NCBI GenBank assembly: GCA_905221605.1
Contig: CAJNDS010000680.1
Location: 878,704-920,542 of the forward strand
Length of the DNA: 41,839 nucleotides
Source of the DNA: Symbiodinium natans
Lineage: Eukaryota; Sar; Dinophyceae; Suessiales; Symbiodiniaceae
Direction: 5' to 3'
The notes beneath the pieces were generated by a model. The model was not told the DNA's origin, searched no databases, and saw only the letters and a program-made list of their open reading frames with translations. The position numbers were made by a program, and so were the translations under genes. Of the stretch, positions 31,246-41,795 are shown one piece after another; within the stretch, counting starts at the first letter, position 1, and each line of letters starts with the position of its first letter.

Positions 31246-33480
31246 GGAGCTCGCCGCAGGCGATGCAGGTGCAGAAAATTTCTTGTAGTGTTCGCACATC
31301 TTAGCGTATCTAGGACCTAAAAACACGTGCCTCACAGTTCGCCGTGCTAAGCACGGATAATTCAAGCAATTCCGGCCGTGCTGTTTTTCCAGTGTTTCGC
31401 GCCATTCAAGCGGATCAAGCATAGGAGCCCCAGGCCAGCACTGTGACCTCAAGGGCTCAGTGAGAGCAAAGCTCGTCAATCCCCGGCCATATAGGCCAAG
31501 CAAGAATCTCCCATGGTGAGAAGCCATTTTCTTCTCAAGGCTCGCGAGAAAGGAATTCTTCATTCCCCGTAGGCATATGGTAATCTTGCGAATTGCAAGG
31601 TTTTGATGAAGGCCAACCCGGGCTTTCGCCGTTGCCAGTATCCACCGCCTCAACATTCCGGTGACGCATTAAAGTCATATTAAGTCATTAAGGTTCCCAA
31701 CTCTAATTTTACCACGGCTAGCTTGACTCAAGCCATCTAACATTTCAGCATTCGTGAGCTCTTGAAGGGAAGAGGTGCCAGACGATGCCAATCGGAGGTG
31801 GTGGAGAGCCTGCCTAATCTTCGACAACGCGTGCCAGACCTCCTTTCCGCCGAAACGCCTCGCAAAAACCTGGGCGTTGTCGAAGCTGATCACGAGAATC
31901 GGTAGGAAGCCATAGCTGCAAGTTGCTTCATTGCACATGGCATCCTTGCACAGCCTTGAATAGCGCCTTCTGTCAGGCCACACCACCACACCGCACAAGC
32001 GCAGAGAAGGCAGCGACCGTGCCAGCCTGCTCTAGGGCGTTCTGGACCTGAGAGAGGCATGAGGTTGGGAACAGAAAAATCCTTGAGATACAAAGCCCGA
32101 GGGCCGAAAACCCACATCTTTGAGTCCCGTCTTTCTGTCATCGAAACAGAGATGACTCCTTAACATCACCCAAAGCGATCAGCTTGCTCAATCCAAGTTC
32201 TAACCCTTGGGCCGCATGAGGTTGTTTCAACTGGTAGCCACAGAACCTGGGGCCATAATCCATAAATTCCACCGGCGATTGCAGGATGCAGAATGCCAGT
32301 ACTTACTTGTGCTTTCTTAGCATTCGTACTTGGCTGGCCTCAGGATGCCAAAGGCATCATTCCCGCATGGATCCACAGAGGTTGGTGCATTTTGCAGCTT
32401 TCTGAATCCGTTTGCTGCGCTGTGCTGCTGTCCCCCTCACGACATTTTCGGCAGACGTTGCGGGATCTTGCGAAGCTGCAGGCCTCAGTGCAGCATGCAC
32501 TTCTGGATTTGGGGGTTCGGGCTGAGCCCTTGCTTTCCAAGCTCGTGGCACTGTCGCAGTCTCTAAGGCGCGGGCTGCTGGGATTGCAAGTGCAAGTCTG
32601 CGTTGCACCACCTCGAAGCTTTTAAAATAACTGAAATTTAAAGGAGCCTACATGCAGGGCATAAGGCTGTTGGCAGCTGCTAAGCAACAGATCTTGTGTC
32701 ACTTCATGTCACTTCCTCCTTGTCACCGTGGTCTTAGACATTCTCAGACACAGGAAGGCAGAGGGCAGACATTTGCACATCATGTCGCAGATGGTGATAT
32801 CGGCTCCTGTTACCAAAGCACGACAAACGCACCCTTTGACTAGCTAGGTCTTGTCGACGTGTCAAGAAGGACACGTGGATGATCAAGGAGGGTTTAGGTC
32901 CGCCAAAACCCTACCAGCTCTGACCACAGCAGTCAACAAGTCAGTGTGGGTCAGCAATTTTTGCATCTGGCGGGATGAATGTCCTCCTCAGAAGATGCTC
33001 CGAACGTGGCAAGAGACCGAGGGCGGGCATCCCTGAGACGCAAGCATAGGCCCTGGATGAGTACCTTAACCCCTTGGACGCGCAATTCTCGAAGTTCCTA
33101 GCCTCAAAACCCTGAGTTCAAATCTGAGCGCTGGTCTTGACTACGCGAAGATAGGAAAGACAAAAGTGTAAACTACAAGAACCAAGATGCACATTTACCG
33201 GAAAACACGATCAGCACAGCGAAGCGCGAAAAAGCTTCCAAATCTAGCTTTGTGTGGTTGCGGTTTTGCGAAAGTTGTGTCTTCATCAGATGCTTGGAAC
33301 CTGTGTGCTGTCTTGTCCTGTATTTGTGGACTTCCTGTGTTGTTTCATTGAACTGGCTATCTGTGTTGTTCTCAACTCTCTCCCTACCGTCTTGGCTGGT
33401 CACATGCTGGGGTTTGTTCTGAGCCATCGTGCAGTAGGTGCTTCGTGCACTGAGCCCCCCCCCTCCGATGTCTGCGAGCT
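31246..33480. other. Mostly unrecognised DNA after the permease gene
   Basis: Minus-strand 31,656-31,228 is an uninterrupted 142-codon frame with balanced composition but no motif; it could be part of a repeated element. The + strand frame 32,293-32,625 (110 codons) starts with a hydrophobic segment resembling a signal peptide (MPVLTCAFLAFVLGWPQ) and ends in an amphipathic Leu-rich helix; it is a weak candidate for a small secreted protein. Nothing else could be supported. Confidence 0.3.
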
Positions 33481-33500
33481 TTCGTGGCCCTTCTGCTCAG

Positions 33501-33929
33501 GGCTGCGAAGCAGCATGCAGTGGAGCAGAGCCGCGAGAACACCCGTTTGAAGCAGGAGGCGACAACAAGAGAGCGTCTGGATGTTGATTCAACTCGATGT
33601 ATCGATTTGGAGGTCGAGAGGCACGTTCCAGCCCAAGATTGCTCATCAAGTTTGGACAGCCCTCAAGCTTGGCGCGGACCCTGCTCTGCCGAGGTTGGCA
33701 TGTGTACCAAGTTGGCCTGAAGCCTGGTACTGCTGTGGCTGCCGTGAAGTTGGTGCTGTGGCTGCACTGTGGCCATGAGCTTTGAAGTTGGAGTACTATA
33801 GAGGCCGATCTCAAGGCGCAGAACCACTGGTTCGCGGAGCGGCGACGGCAAGTGAAGCAGCAGGAGGAGGCTGACGGAGATGGCAAAGCATCAGAGGGAG
33901 AATTAAGCACACATTGGCACTTTCGATAA
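33501..33929 (+). CDS. Coiled-coil-like exons of an unidentified protein
   Basis: After a CTCAG acceptor at 33,500 the + strand reads AAKQHAVEQSRENTRLKQEA. After a TAG acceptor at 33,801 it reads EADLKAQNHWFAERRRQVKQ, continues QEEADGDGKASEGEL and reaches a stop at 33,927. Both pieces are helical and strongly charged. They are probably neighbouring exons of one gene, but the link between them (33,570-33,800) is not resolved and no family is recognised. Confidence 0.4.
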
Positions 33930-34030
33930 CCTCGGCAAGGGAAGATAGGATCATCATGAGCAGGCTTTGATGGACACAAGCCGTGGAAGCGTGGAGAGGC
34001 GCTTGGCGCAGCTTCGACGTTGAAGAGAAG

Positions 34031-34291
34031 TCAGCACGTTTCCGAGTCTGAAGCCTTTTTGGAGCTTTTAGTAAGCCCTCCAAATGCCAGATTTCGCATG
34101 GCCTTGGAAGACGTAGCAGCCGCCAGGTCAGGGGGAAGCTGAGAGACTGACAGCACCAGCACATGAGGGATGGCATTCTCATCACCCGGGTCTGTTGCAA
34201 CAGGCGGTGCTGATTCAGCTTTGATGTGTAAAGCTGCAGGCAGCGCCTTCTGCAGCAAGGCCTTGGTGATGCCAAAAGTACCGGAAGTCAA
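34031..34291 (-). CDS. Minus-strand coding-like exon, unknown product
   Basis: Reading down the minus strand from 34,291, the frame runs TSGTFGITKALLQKALPAAL and on through VLVLSVSQLPPDLAAATSSK to a stop at 34,031. Residue composition is that of a real protein and it converges on the + strand exons ending at 33,929. It would mark one of the few strand changes in the window. No family is recognised. Confidence 0.35.
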   Translation of the reverse strand: MTSGTFGITKALLQKALPAALHIKAESAPPVATDPGDENAIPHVLVLSVSQLPPDLAAATSSKAMRNLAFGGLTKSSKKASDSETC

Positions 34292-34639
34292 GCCCGGGAT
34301 TCAAAAGAATTCGTGCTATGTGGTATCGCAGCTCAACTTCTTGCTTTCACACTGAGTGACGGAGGGAGCCCACCCCTCCCCCCCCATAACTTGCAGCCAG
34401 AAGGAGCCATGAAGGGAGTCTAGAAAATGCCATCAACCCTCCGACCCAGCACCACAGGACCTACCAGTAGAAGCCATGCAGGGCCTTCAAGGCAGCCTAG
34501 AAAGGCCTACCCCCCATCCGAGCCACTCAATGGGGGCCTAGTTCACACGCGTCCGAGCCAACAATTTCCAGACCACACCCATCCTAAGGAGGTAGAAAGA
34601 GTCATGGAGGGAGCCATTGGGAGCCATACCGCCGCGGTC

Positions 34640-35080
34640 TTTGTATTCCGAGTATTACTCGATTTTTTGGATATTGAACTTGCTTCATTTTTTCAAACCT
34701 AAATATGGGCGACCTCGGCTAGGCTAGTGCTGTATTTGAGTGTGTCTTATAGATCCTGGGCACATGGAATATTTGCTTCATTTCTTCATTAACTCGTTCA
34801 TTACTAGAAGGAAAGATATTTGATTCGTGGATTTATGGATTCGATATTGAAAACAGTCTCATGGCGATTTTTTGGATTGAATGTCAATAAATGGATTGGA
34901 TATCGCATATTTATAATCAAGCCGAACTTCTATTATTGTTGTTGGTATTATTGTTGTTGGAGAGAAGGAATTCTTCAAATTACGACCCCAGTAATATTGA
35001 TGATACTTAAACCTATATTTTCTCAAATTTCATTAAACAATGGAAGTGAACCCGAACGGCGGATAATGTTTCAATGCTTC
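34640..35080. other. First AT-rich block
   Basis: Composition changes sharply at about 34,640 from balanced, gene-like DNA to AT-rich sequence with runs of T and A, and returns to balanced composition at about 35,080. No exon or motif was found in it. It resembles the much longer AT-rich block beyond 37.2 kb, so the RCC1-like gene lies as an island between the two. Confidence 0.7.
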
Positions 35081-35549
35081 AAATTTCCCACGGAACCAAC
35101 AAAGATCGCCCAGGTTCACGGCCGAACTGTCTGCCTGGAAAGACGGGGTCCCCCGCCCGAAAAAGTCATCGAGGAGGCGGGTAGACGTGGCATGTGAGCC
35201 ATTGTTTTGATGATGTCATAGACCAATTTTGCTACCATTAAAGCCAAGACCAAAAGCAGGCAGCACTTGATGTATCGAATCTTTCAGGAGAATTAGCAGC
35301 GGTACCGATCGAACAGGATCGCCGCCCACGAATACTTGTTGTGTGAATTGATGGATAGTTCCAACTGTGGTTCCCCATCAACCTGTGCAAGCAGTGTTCC
35401 TGCATGTTCCTGCGTAGTTTTGAAACCTTGTGGTACTTGTGCAATGGCGTGGCGCCCTGTGTAACCCTGTCTCAAGATTTCTTTGCGTCGATGGCAGTCT
35501 TCGGATGGCTTGGATGATTTGATTTGAAACAATTTGATATCAGGAACCC

Positions 35550-37028
35550 ATGCAGGTTGAGATTCACGTTGCTTGGCCTAGCGGAAATGGGACAAGCCTG
35601 GCAGTTCCCCAGCTCTCCACGGTTGGAGACTTGAAACTTCTTGTCCAACAGTCTCTTGGAAAAGGTTTCCTGAAGCTTGTCACTGCCGAGGGACATGCCC
35701 TCAGTGACATGGGGCAGTCCTTGGAAGCTGCTGGACTTCGAAATGGAGACCGCCTGACAGCAATTGCCCAACAACCACACATTGCTGCCACAACAGCAGC
35801 ATTTGCTCTCTTCTGCCGTGGAGGTGACAAGGTCATCACATGGGGCAAAGGCAAAGGGAAAGGGAAAGGTAGTGACAACTCCGCCGTCCAAGATCAACTC
35901 AGAGATGTTCAGCAGATTCAGGCCACAAGTGCTGCATTTGCTGCGATCCTGGCAGATGGATCAGTAGTTACCTGGGGCGATGCACGTCGTGGTGGTGATA
36001 GTTCTGCTGTCCAAGATCAACTCAGAGATGTTCAGCAGATTCAGGGCACATATGATGCATTTGCTGCGATCCTGGCAGATGGATCAGTAGTGACCTGGGG
36101 CACTGGTGCTGGTGGTGATAGTTCTGCTGTCCAAGATCAACTCAGAGATGTTCAGCAGATTCAGGCCACAGGATCTGTCACAGGTTCTGCATTTGCTGCG
36201 ATCCTGGCAGATGGATCAGTAGTTACCTGGGGCGATGCACGTCTTGGTGGTGATAGTTCTGCTGTCCAAGATCAGCTCAGAGATGTTCAGCAGATTCAGG
36301 CCACAAGTTGTGCATTTGCTGCGATCCTGACAGATGGATCAGTAGTTGCCTGGGGCGATGCAGAGCATGGTGGTGATAGTTCTGCTGTCCAAAGTCAACT
36401 GAGAGATGTGCAGCAGATTCAGGCCGCAGGTTTTGCGTTTGCTGCGATCCTGGCAGATGGATCAGTAGTTACCTGGGGCCATGCAGATCGTGGTGGTGAT
36501 AGTTCTGCCGTCCAAGTTCAGCTCAGAGGTGTTCAGCAGATTCAGGCCAGACCTAATGCATTTGCTGCGGTCCTGGCAGATGGATCAGTAGTTACCTGGG
36601 GCGATGCAAATCGTGGTGGTGATAGTTCTGCCGTCCAAGGTCAGCTGAGAGGTGTTCTGCAGATTCAGGCCATATATTATGCATTTGCTGCGATCCTGGC
36701 AGATGGATCAGTAGTTACCTGGGGCGATGCACATCTTGGTGGTGATAGTTCTGGTGTCCAAGATCAACTCAGAGATGTTCAGCAGATTCAGGGCACATAT
36801 TTTGCATTTGCTGCGATCCTGGCAGATGGATCAGTAGTTACCTGGGGCGATGCACGTCTTGGTGGTGATAGTTCTGCTGTCCAAGATCAGCTCAGAGATG
36901 TTCAGCAGATTCAGGCCACAAGTTGCGCATTTGCTGCGATCCTGGCAGATGGATCAGTAGTTACCTGGGGCGATGCAGATCGTGCTGGTGATAGTTCTGC
37001 GGTCCATGATCAGCTCTTACATCTTTGA
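35550..37028 (+). CDS. Ubiquitin-like domain plus RCC1-type repeat protein, intronless
   Basis: A single open frame of 492 codons. Residues about 1-75 (MQVEIHVAWPSGNG... through GLRNGDRLTAIAQQ) have the spacing of a ubiquitin-like fold. After a Gly/Lys run (GKGKGKGKG, about residue 105) come ten repeat units, most of 41 residues, of the form AFAAILADGSVVTWGD-GGDSSAVQDQLRDVQQIQ. This resembles the RCC1/HERC beta-propeller blade (hydrophobic stretch, DGxVxxWG, conserved glycines). The first unit is divergent, the fourth has a 4-residue insertion and the last is truncated. At the DNA level the 123-base units are nearly identical, showing recent duplication or homogenisation. A role in protein-protein interaction or ubiquitin-linked processes is inferred; no enzymatic domain such as HECT follows. 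The start is the first ATG before the domain. Confidence 0.88.
   Translation: MQVEIHVAWPSGNGTSLAVPQLSTVGDLKLLVQQSLGKGFLKLVTAEGHALSDMGQSLEAAGLRNGDRLTAIAQQPHIAATTAAFALFCRGGDKVITWGKGKGKGKGSDNSAVQDQLRDVQQIQATSAAFAAILADGSVVTWGDARRGGDSSAVQDQLRDVQQIQGTYDAFAAILADGSVVTWGTGAGGDSSAVQDQLRDVQQIQATGSVTGSAFAAILADGSVVTWGDARLGGDSSAVQDQLRDVQQIQATSCAFAAILTDGSVVAWGDAEHGGDSSAVQSQLRDVQQIQAAGFAFAAILADGSVVTWGHADRGGDSSAVQVQLRGVQQIQARPNAFAAVLADGSVVTWGDANRGGDSSAVQGQLRGVLQIQAIYYAFAAILADGSVVTWGDAHLGGDSSGVQDQLRDVQQIQGTYFAFAAILADGSVVTWGDARLGGDSSAVQDQLRDVQQIQATSCAFAAILADGSVVTWGDADRAGDSSAVHDQLLHL
35898..37016 (+). repeat. 123-base tandem repeat array inside the RCC1-like gene
   Basis: About nine units, each containing GATGTTCAGCAGATTCAGG and GCGATCCTGGCAGATGGATC, recur every 123 bases (one unit is 12 bases longer and one 3 bases shorter). 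Differences between units cluster at the variable loop after ATTCAGG and at the codons following GGCGATGCA, while the rest is almost unchanged. Confidence 0.92.
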
Positions 37029-37264
37029 GGAAGTTTGCACAGTGTTTCTTCAGGCTGGACAAATGACACTGACTGCAGGTTATTCAACTTATTGCTGCAA
37101 ACCTGTTGGGAATCTTTTTTTAGGGTAGCAGCGAACACCATTGCCCCACCCCATTGAAGATATGTCTTCTTAAGTCTCTTGAAAATTACAAGACATGATA
37201 AGTTCTTAGTCGCTCGCACCGTTCAGACTGTCGGGGGCTTGAAGCTACGATCAATTAAGAAATA

Positions 37265-37294
37265 TTATATATCTATATATATATATATATATCG
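37265..37294 (+). repeat. (TA)n microsatellite
   Basis: An interrupted TA run with ATATAT units just downstream of the RCC1-like gene, at the entry to the AT-rich block. Confidence 0.8.
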
Positions 37295-37670
37295 ACATAA
37301 GAGATATATATTCCCAAAAGCATCAATTAACTATGAATTCTCTAGAGAAAGAAATTCATACGAAAAAATGGTTTCTATATTTAAATACTTCTGAATAAGC
37401 AGGCGAAAAGAATATCTTTTTACCAGGCATGCCTTCAAATTAAAACATTCGCTAAGGCTCTTACTGGAAAAGTTGGCGTCCGCCACGCTTGCGAGTCGGT
37501 CCCGTAGGGCCCCCAATATTTTGATATTTTCAGAGTTTCTTTCTGATGTTAGCATTCGTCTTTTTCAATTCAGGAAGCAGATATATTGTCGATAGAATCG
37601 ATGGGTCCCTATTAATTTGAAAATTTCATTCATAATTGTATCTTTATCTTTTGATTATAAAGCATATTTT

Positions 37671-37791
37671 GTGTGTGTGTGTGTGTGTGTGCGTGTGTGT
37701 GTGTGTGTGTGTGCGTGTGAGTGAGTGAGTGAGTGAGTGAGTGAGTGAGTGAGTGAGTGAGTGAGTGAGTGAGTGAGTGAGTGAGTGAGTG

Positions 37792-37839
<48 letters not shown>

Positions 37840-37970
37840 TGGGGGTGTGGGTGTGGGGGTGTGGGGGTGTGGGTGTGTGGGTGTGTGGGTGTGGGGGTGT
37901 GTGGGTGTGTGGGTGTGTGGGTGTGTGGGTGTGTGGGTGTGTGGGTGTGTGGGTGTGTGGGTGTGGGCGT
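37671..37970 (+). repeat. Compound microsatellite: (GT)n-(GTGA)n-(GT)n-(GTGTGGG)n
   Basis: Four blocks in series: GT repeats to about 37,718; about 19 GTGA units to 37,793; GT repeats to about 37,836; then GTGTGGG and GTGGGGGT units to about 37,967. Block borders are sharp and each motif differs from the previous one by one step, as expected from slippage-driven expansion of point variants. Open frames here (Val/Cys- or Val/Gly-rich) are not genes. Confidence 0.95.
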
Positions 37971-38260
37971 ATTGAAATCTTATTAGATACTTTTTTTGAT
38001 AAAAATGTTCTAATAATCTTCGAATGTATGAAATATTGATTAAATATATTTTCTCTGGTTTTTTTTCATTTGAGAGATATATATTATGGATGGAATTTGA
38101 GATATTTCCATTCTAATGGCGTATCATTTGGTGATTTTTACTATTCTTTCGTGATAAATATATTTTAAATTTCATATTTTTATAATTTCAATATTTTGTT
38201 TTCCATTAATACTATTCTTTTCTTTCTTAATGAATCGTATTCATTCTCAATCAAGGTTAT

Positions 38261-38465
38261 GGGTTCGGTTGTGTTTATCGTTCTGTGGCGGTTTTGTCGG
38301 ATGATTCTCTCTTCTTCCATTCTTGTTGGTTACTTATGGGGATTTTATAGAGGGATTCCGAAAATATCCGAGATTTTCAGGATTTTCTTTGAAAATTCTT
38401 GAAATTTTGGGAATCCCCCTAATTGAAAATTCCCGGAATTTTCGGGGATCCCCCGGGTTAGGATT
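38261..38465 (+). repeat. Dispersed repeat, copy 1 (AT-shifted)
   Basis: Begins GGGTTCGG and runs through TGTCGGATG to a block of AATTTT/GGAATT words and then AATTCCCGGAATTTTCGGGG followed by ATCCCCCGGGTT. It aligns with copy 2 at 40,671 over its first 100 bases and shares the final palindromic part with copies 2 and 3. Many positions that are C in copy 2 are T here. Confidence 0.75.
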
Positions 38466-38520
38466 TAAATTTTTTCAGGGTTCGTATTTATTTCTATATT
38501 TTTGTGAAGGCAGGTATAGA

Positions 38521-38536
38521 GGGGGGGGGGGGGGGG
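38521..38536 (+). repeat. Poly-G run
   Basis: Sixteen G residues in the AT-rich block, shortly after repeat copy 1. The setting makes it stand out but nothing else is associated with it. Confidence 0.9.
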
Positions 38537-40670
38537 CGTAAAGGAATTAAGGGGATATAAGAGGAATGATCATAATTATCATATTCGTAAGATATTGGTT
38601 CGGTATATTGATTCAAGGAATATGTGGTTCAAAGGGTAATTGAATGAATGATTATATTAAATGATTGAATTAAAAATCTGAAGTTATCGATTGACATGAT
38701 TAAATAAGTCTGCGAATATTGATTCTATAAAATTTCATGACAAGGGAATTTTGGGATGAAATCTGGATTTTCTCATAAATTATGATGGAGTTTTTGGTTA
38801 GTAGGATGATGAATTTTGGAATTTTCAAGGATTAAGGCATGAGACTAAATTATTCTTATCGTCGATTTATCATTTCGAATCTGAGAAATGGGAAGATTGG
38901 ATCTGGTTCGATAGATTGAGGCACGCAATCATCGTAATTGAGCAGCAGCGCAAATACGGAGAATTCAAAGAGTTTCTCCCATTGTTAATCTTTGGTCGTT
39001 GCCAGGGCGCAGGGGTATTTATTAGAGATATATGAGAAAATATATCTATTCCTTTTTGATATAGAGAATTTTCCGATACGAATTTACCTAATGAATTTAT
39101 ATCGTCTATAAGATAGATAAAGATATTCAATGCCTAATAGAGATAGAGCAAGGGGGGATGAGCTTATTGAATCGAAATTTGGATTTCAATCATAGGGCTA
39201 TAAATTTCGAAATGATTTTGGTCGAATTCATTTCATTGATGATCAAATATGAGAAGGTATCATATTGGATGATATCTTTCTAATCTCTTTGATGATATCT
39301 AAGATCTCAGATTCATTATATCAATATCTCAGATTGAATATAGATATAATGATAATATTTAATGATGATTTCGAATTTGGAAAATCGATATTGGCAAATT
39401 GATATTCATCGTTATCAAATCTTGATGATCTGAATGATGGATATTGATATATTGAAAGGAAAAAATAGATTCAGATGAAAAGGAATATGAAAATGGAATA
39501 AGGGAAAAGATAAAAATAAAGGAAAAGATAAATTCAAATAAAAAAATTGAAAAAGAAAATATATGAAAGGAAAGGGAAGGATAAGTCCATTGGAAAAGGA
39601 AGATATTTCATTTGAGATTCGTCTATATATTGATCAAAAAAGAATATTAGAATATTTAAGATGGATCTATAATGATTACCATGATATAGAAAATCAACGA
39701 AGAAAATAATTGGCAATAATCAAATCAGTCCAGCACGCCTTCGTCAGATCACGAAGGAGAAATAGGATAAAAAGGAGAGGAGAAAATATGATAGGAAGAA
39801 ATATAAGACGATCATGGAAGATGAAGGATGGAATGGAGAGAAATTAAAAAAGACTAATCTTAGATCCCATTATCGAAATTCCAAAGATACTTTTGAATCA
39901 ATTTCGGATATCAAATTCAAATGATGATAGAATGGAATTGGATGACGATCAATTTTTTCTAGATATCCAAGGATTTCAAAATGGATAAATTTTGAAGGAT
40001 ACGAAACAAATTTATTTGGTTTGAGGAATAAATGAACGAATGAAGGTTCTATTGATATTCAAATATTTCCATGAAATCTTATCGAATCTAATTCGAATTT
40101 GATAAAATCGTCATAATGAGAATCATTGATTCTTTCAGAATAATCATTTTAATCTGAGAGTCGACCGGATCTTACGTATCCTGGATGACCTCGTCTAAGA
40201 ATTCAAAATCAATGATGGAATCTATGGATTCCATTGATCTTGACAAAAGAATAGAGATTAAAAAGGGAGAATCCAATCTTTTCTTTTCAATCGAAACCAA
40301 CATAACTCTGATATAGATAAGATATGAGAGGAAATTTAATTGGGAAATATAATATTCGTGACAATGGGAAACATGGAAAGGAGAAGGTATGAAAAGATAC
40401 TCCACAAGGTCAAGCAAGAGCGAGAAGGAGAAGAGAAGGAGGAAAGAAGCAGATTCAATGAAATATGGATCTCATGGGAAAAAAATTAAAGAGAAATCAT
40501 ATCCATCTTCATAGATATATATGATTCAAGAATATAAGTCCTAATCCTTGCATAATTGATATAAATATTTGCAAGGAAATGATAATATATGAAATTGATG
40601 ATACGATTCTAAAGAATATTCATGATATCTGAATAAGATCTCGAGAAGATATATCCCCATAAAAGGCTAC

Positions 40671-40880
40671 GGGCTCGACCCCTATTTTCGCTCTGCGGCC
40701 GCCCCGTCGGATGCCCCGCCTCCTCTTCCGGTCCATTTGGCTGCTTGTGAGGGCCTTGTAGGGGGATCCTGAAAATTCCGGGAATTTTAACACTTTTTGT
40801 CTAAAAATCCTGGGAATTTTGGGAACCACCCGGAGCTGAAAATTCCCGGAATTTTAGGAATTGTCCGGATTGAGGTTTGG
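40671..40880 (+). repeat. Dispersed repeat, copy 2 (GC-rich form)
   Basis: Begins GGGCTCGACC, contains CTGCGGCCGCCCCGTCGG and continues into AATTCCGGGAATTTT and AATTCCCGGAATTTT palindromes. It is a GC-rich island in AT-rich surroundings and the less decayed counterpart of copy 1. Confidence 0.75.
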
Positions 40881-41053
40881 GCTTGCCGGGTTGGATTTAA
40901 GGTTCCAGCGCAACAGTGATGACGCGGGTGCCCCTTCACCTTCAAGGAAATCTTCAAGAAAATCTCTTGGTCCAGGGTAGTTCCGATGACGGTCGCCGTC
41001 CGCCAGCTGTTCAAGGGGGTTCGGCCTCACGCTCACATATCAGCAACAGCTCT

Positions 41054-41112
41054 CGAAAAATCCTAGGAATTTAAATTCCGGGAATTTTCGGGATCCCCCG
41101 GGTTCAGGGTTT
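41054..41112 (+). repeat. Dispersed repeat, copy 3 (palindromic end only)
   Basis: Contains AAATTCCGGGAATTTTCGGG followed by ATCCCCCGGGTT, which matches the end of copy 1 closely. It is followed by a degenerate telomere-like stretch (GGGTTTTACGC, GTGTAGGGTTTTGGGG) up to about 41,145. Confidence 0.75.
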
Positions 41113-41309
41113 TACGCTTTACGGTGTAGGGTTTTGGGGTTTAATAGAAATTGTATAGGGTTTGTGTCCGGAGTTTTGTAGTGTTTTGGGGGGGTTTTGT
41201 TTTTTGCTTTTGTTGTAATGGTTTGGGTTCTGTCGGGTGTGGTGGGGGGTGGGTGGTTTTGGGGTGCTGAGGGGTTGGGGCTGAAAGGCTGGGGTTTTGG
41301 GGGGTTTTC

Positions 41310-41795
41310 CCGAATGGCCGTGGTGGTGGTCCGTGGTCCCGTGGTATTCGTCGTGGTGGTCCCACAGCGTGGTGGTGGTCCCGTGGGGGTGGTGCTCCTT
41401 TGGTAGTGGTGGTCTGTCGCTGTCGTGGTGGTGGCGGTGTCCGTGGTGGTGGTGGTGGTGGTCCCGTCTGGTGGTCCCGTGGTGGTGGTCCCATGGTGGT
41501 GGCCGGGTGGTGGTGGTCCGTGGCGGTGGTCCGCGGTGGTGGTCTCGTGGTGGTGGTCTCGTGGTGGTGGTTCCTTGGTGGTGGTCTTGTGGCGGTTGTC
41601 TCGTGGTGGTGGTCCCGTGGTGGTGGTCTCGTGGTGGTGGTCCGTGGTGGTTGGTCCGTGGAGGTGGTCCGTGGCGGGGGTCCGTGCGGGTGGTTGTGTT
41701 GGTGGTCGTGGTGGTGGTCTCGTGGTGGTGGTCTTGTGGTGGGGGTCTCGTGGTGATGGTCTTGTGGTGGTGGTCTCGTGGTGGGGATCTATGGA
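41310..41795 (+). repeat. G/T-rich minisatellite
   Basis: Imperfect tandem units of GTGGTGGTCYCGTGGTG type fill the right end of the window. All frames are open for long distances (Val/Trp/Ser/Gly on +, Pro-rich on -) simply because stop triplets are absent from the unit. I do not call a gene here. Confidence 0.9.

Larger units (their letters stand above)
37230..41130. other. Long AT-rich, low-complexity block
   Basis: From about 37.2 kb to 41.1 kb the sequence is dominated by A and T with GATA, GAATTT and AGATAT-like words, broken only by microsatellites and short GC-rich repeat copies. No exon, domain or RNA gene was found. The character is quite unlike the first 34 kb. It may be a genuine AT-rich compartment of the genome, decayed repeats, or sequence from another source joined in assembly. 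Confidence 0.7.

Noticed and set aside
37671-37970. CRISPR-like regular repeats
   Set aside because: Units are simple sequence without unique spacers, and the genome is eukaryotic.
37785-38039. Val/Cys- and Val/Gly-rich open frames
   Set aside because: Translations of (GT)n and (GTGTGGG)n microsatellites.
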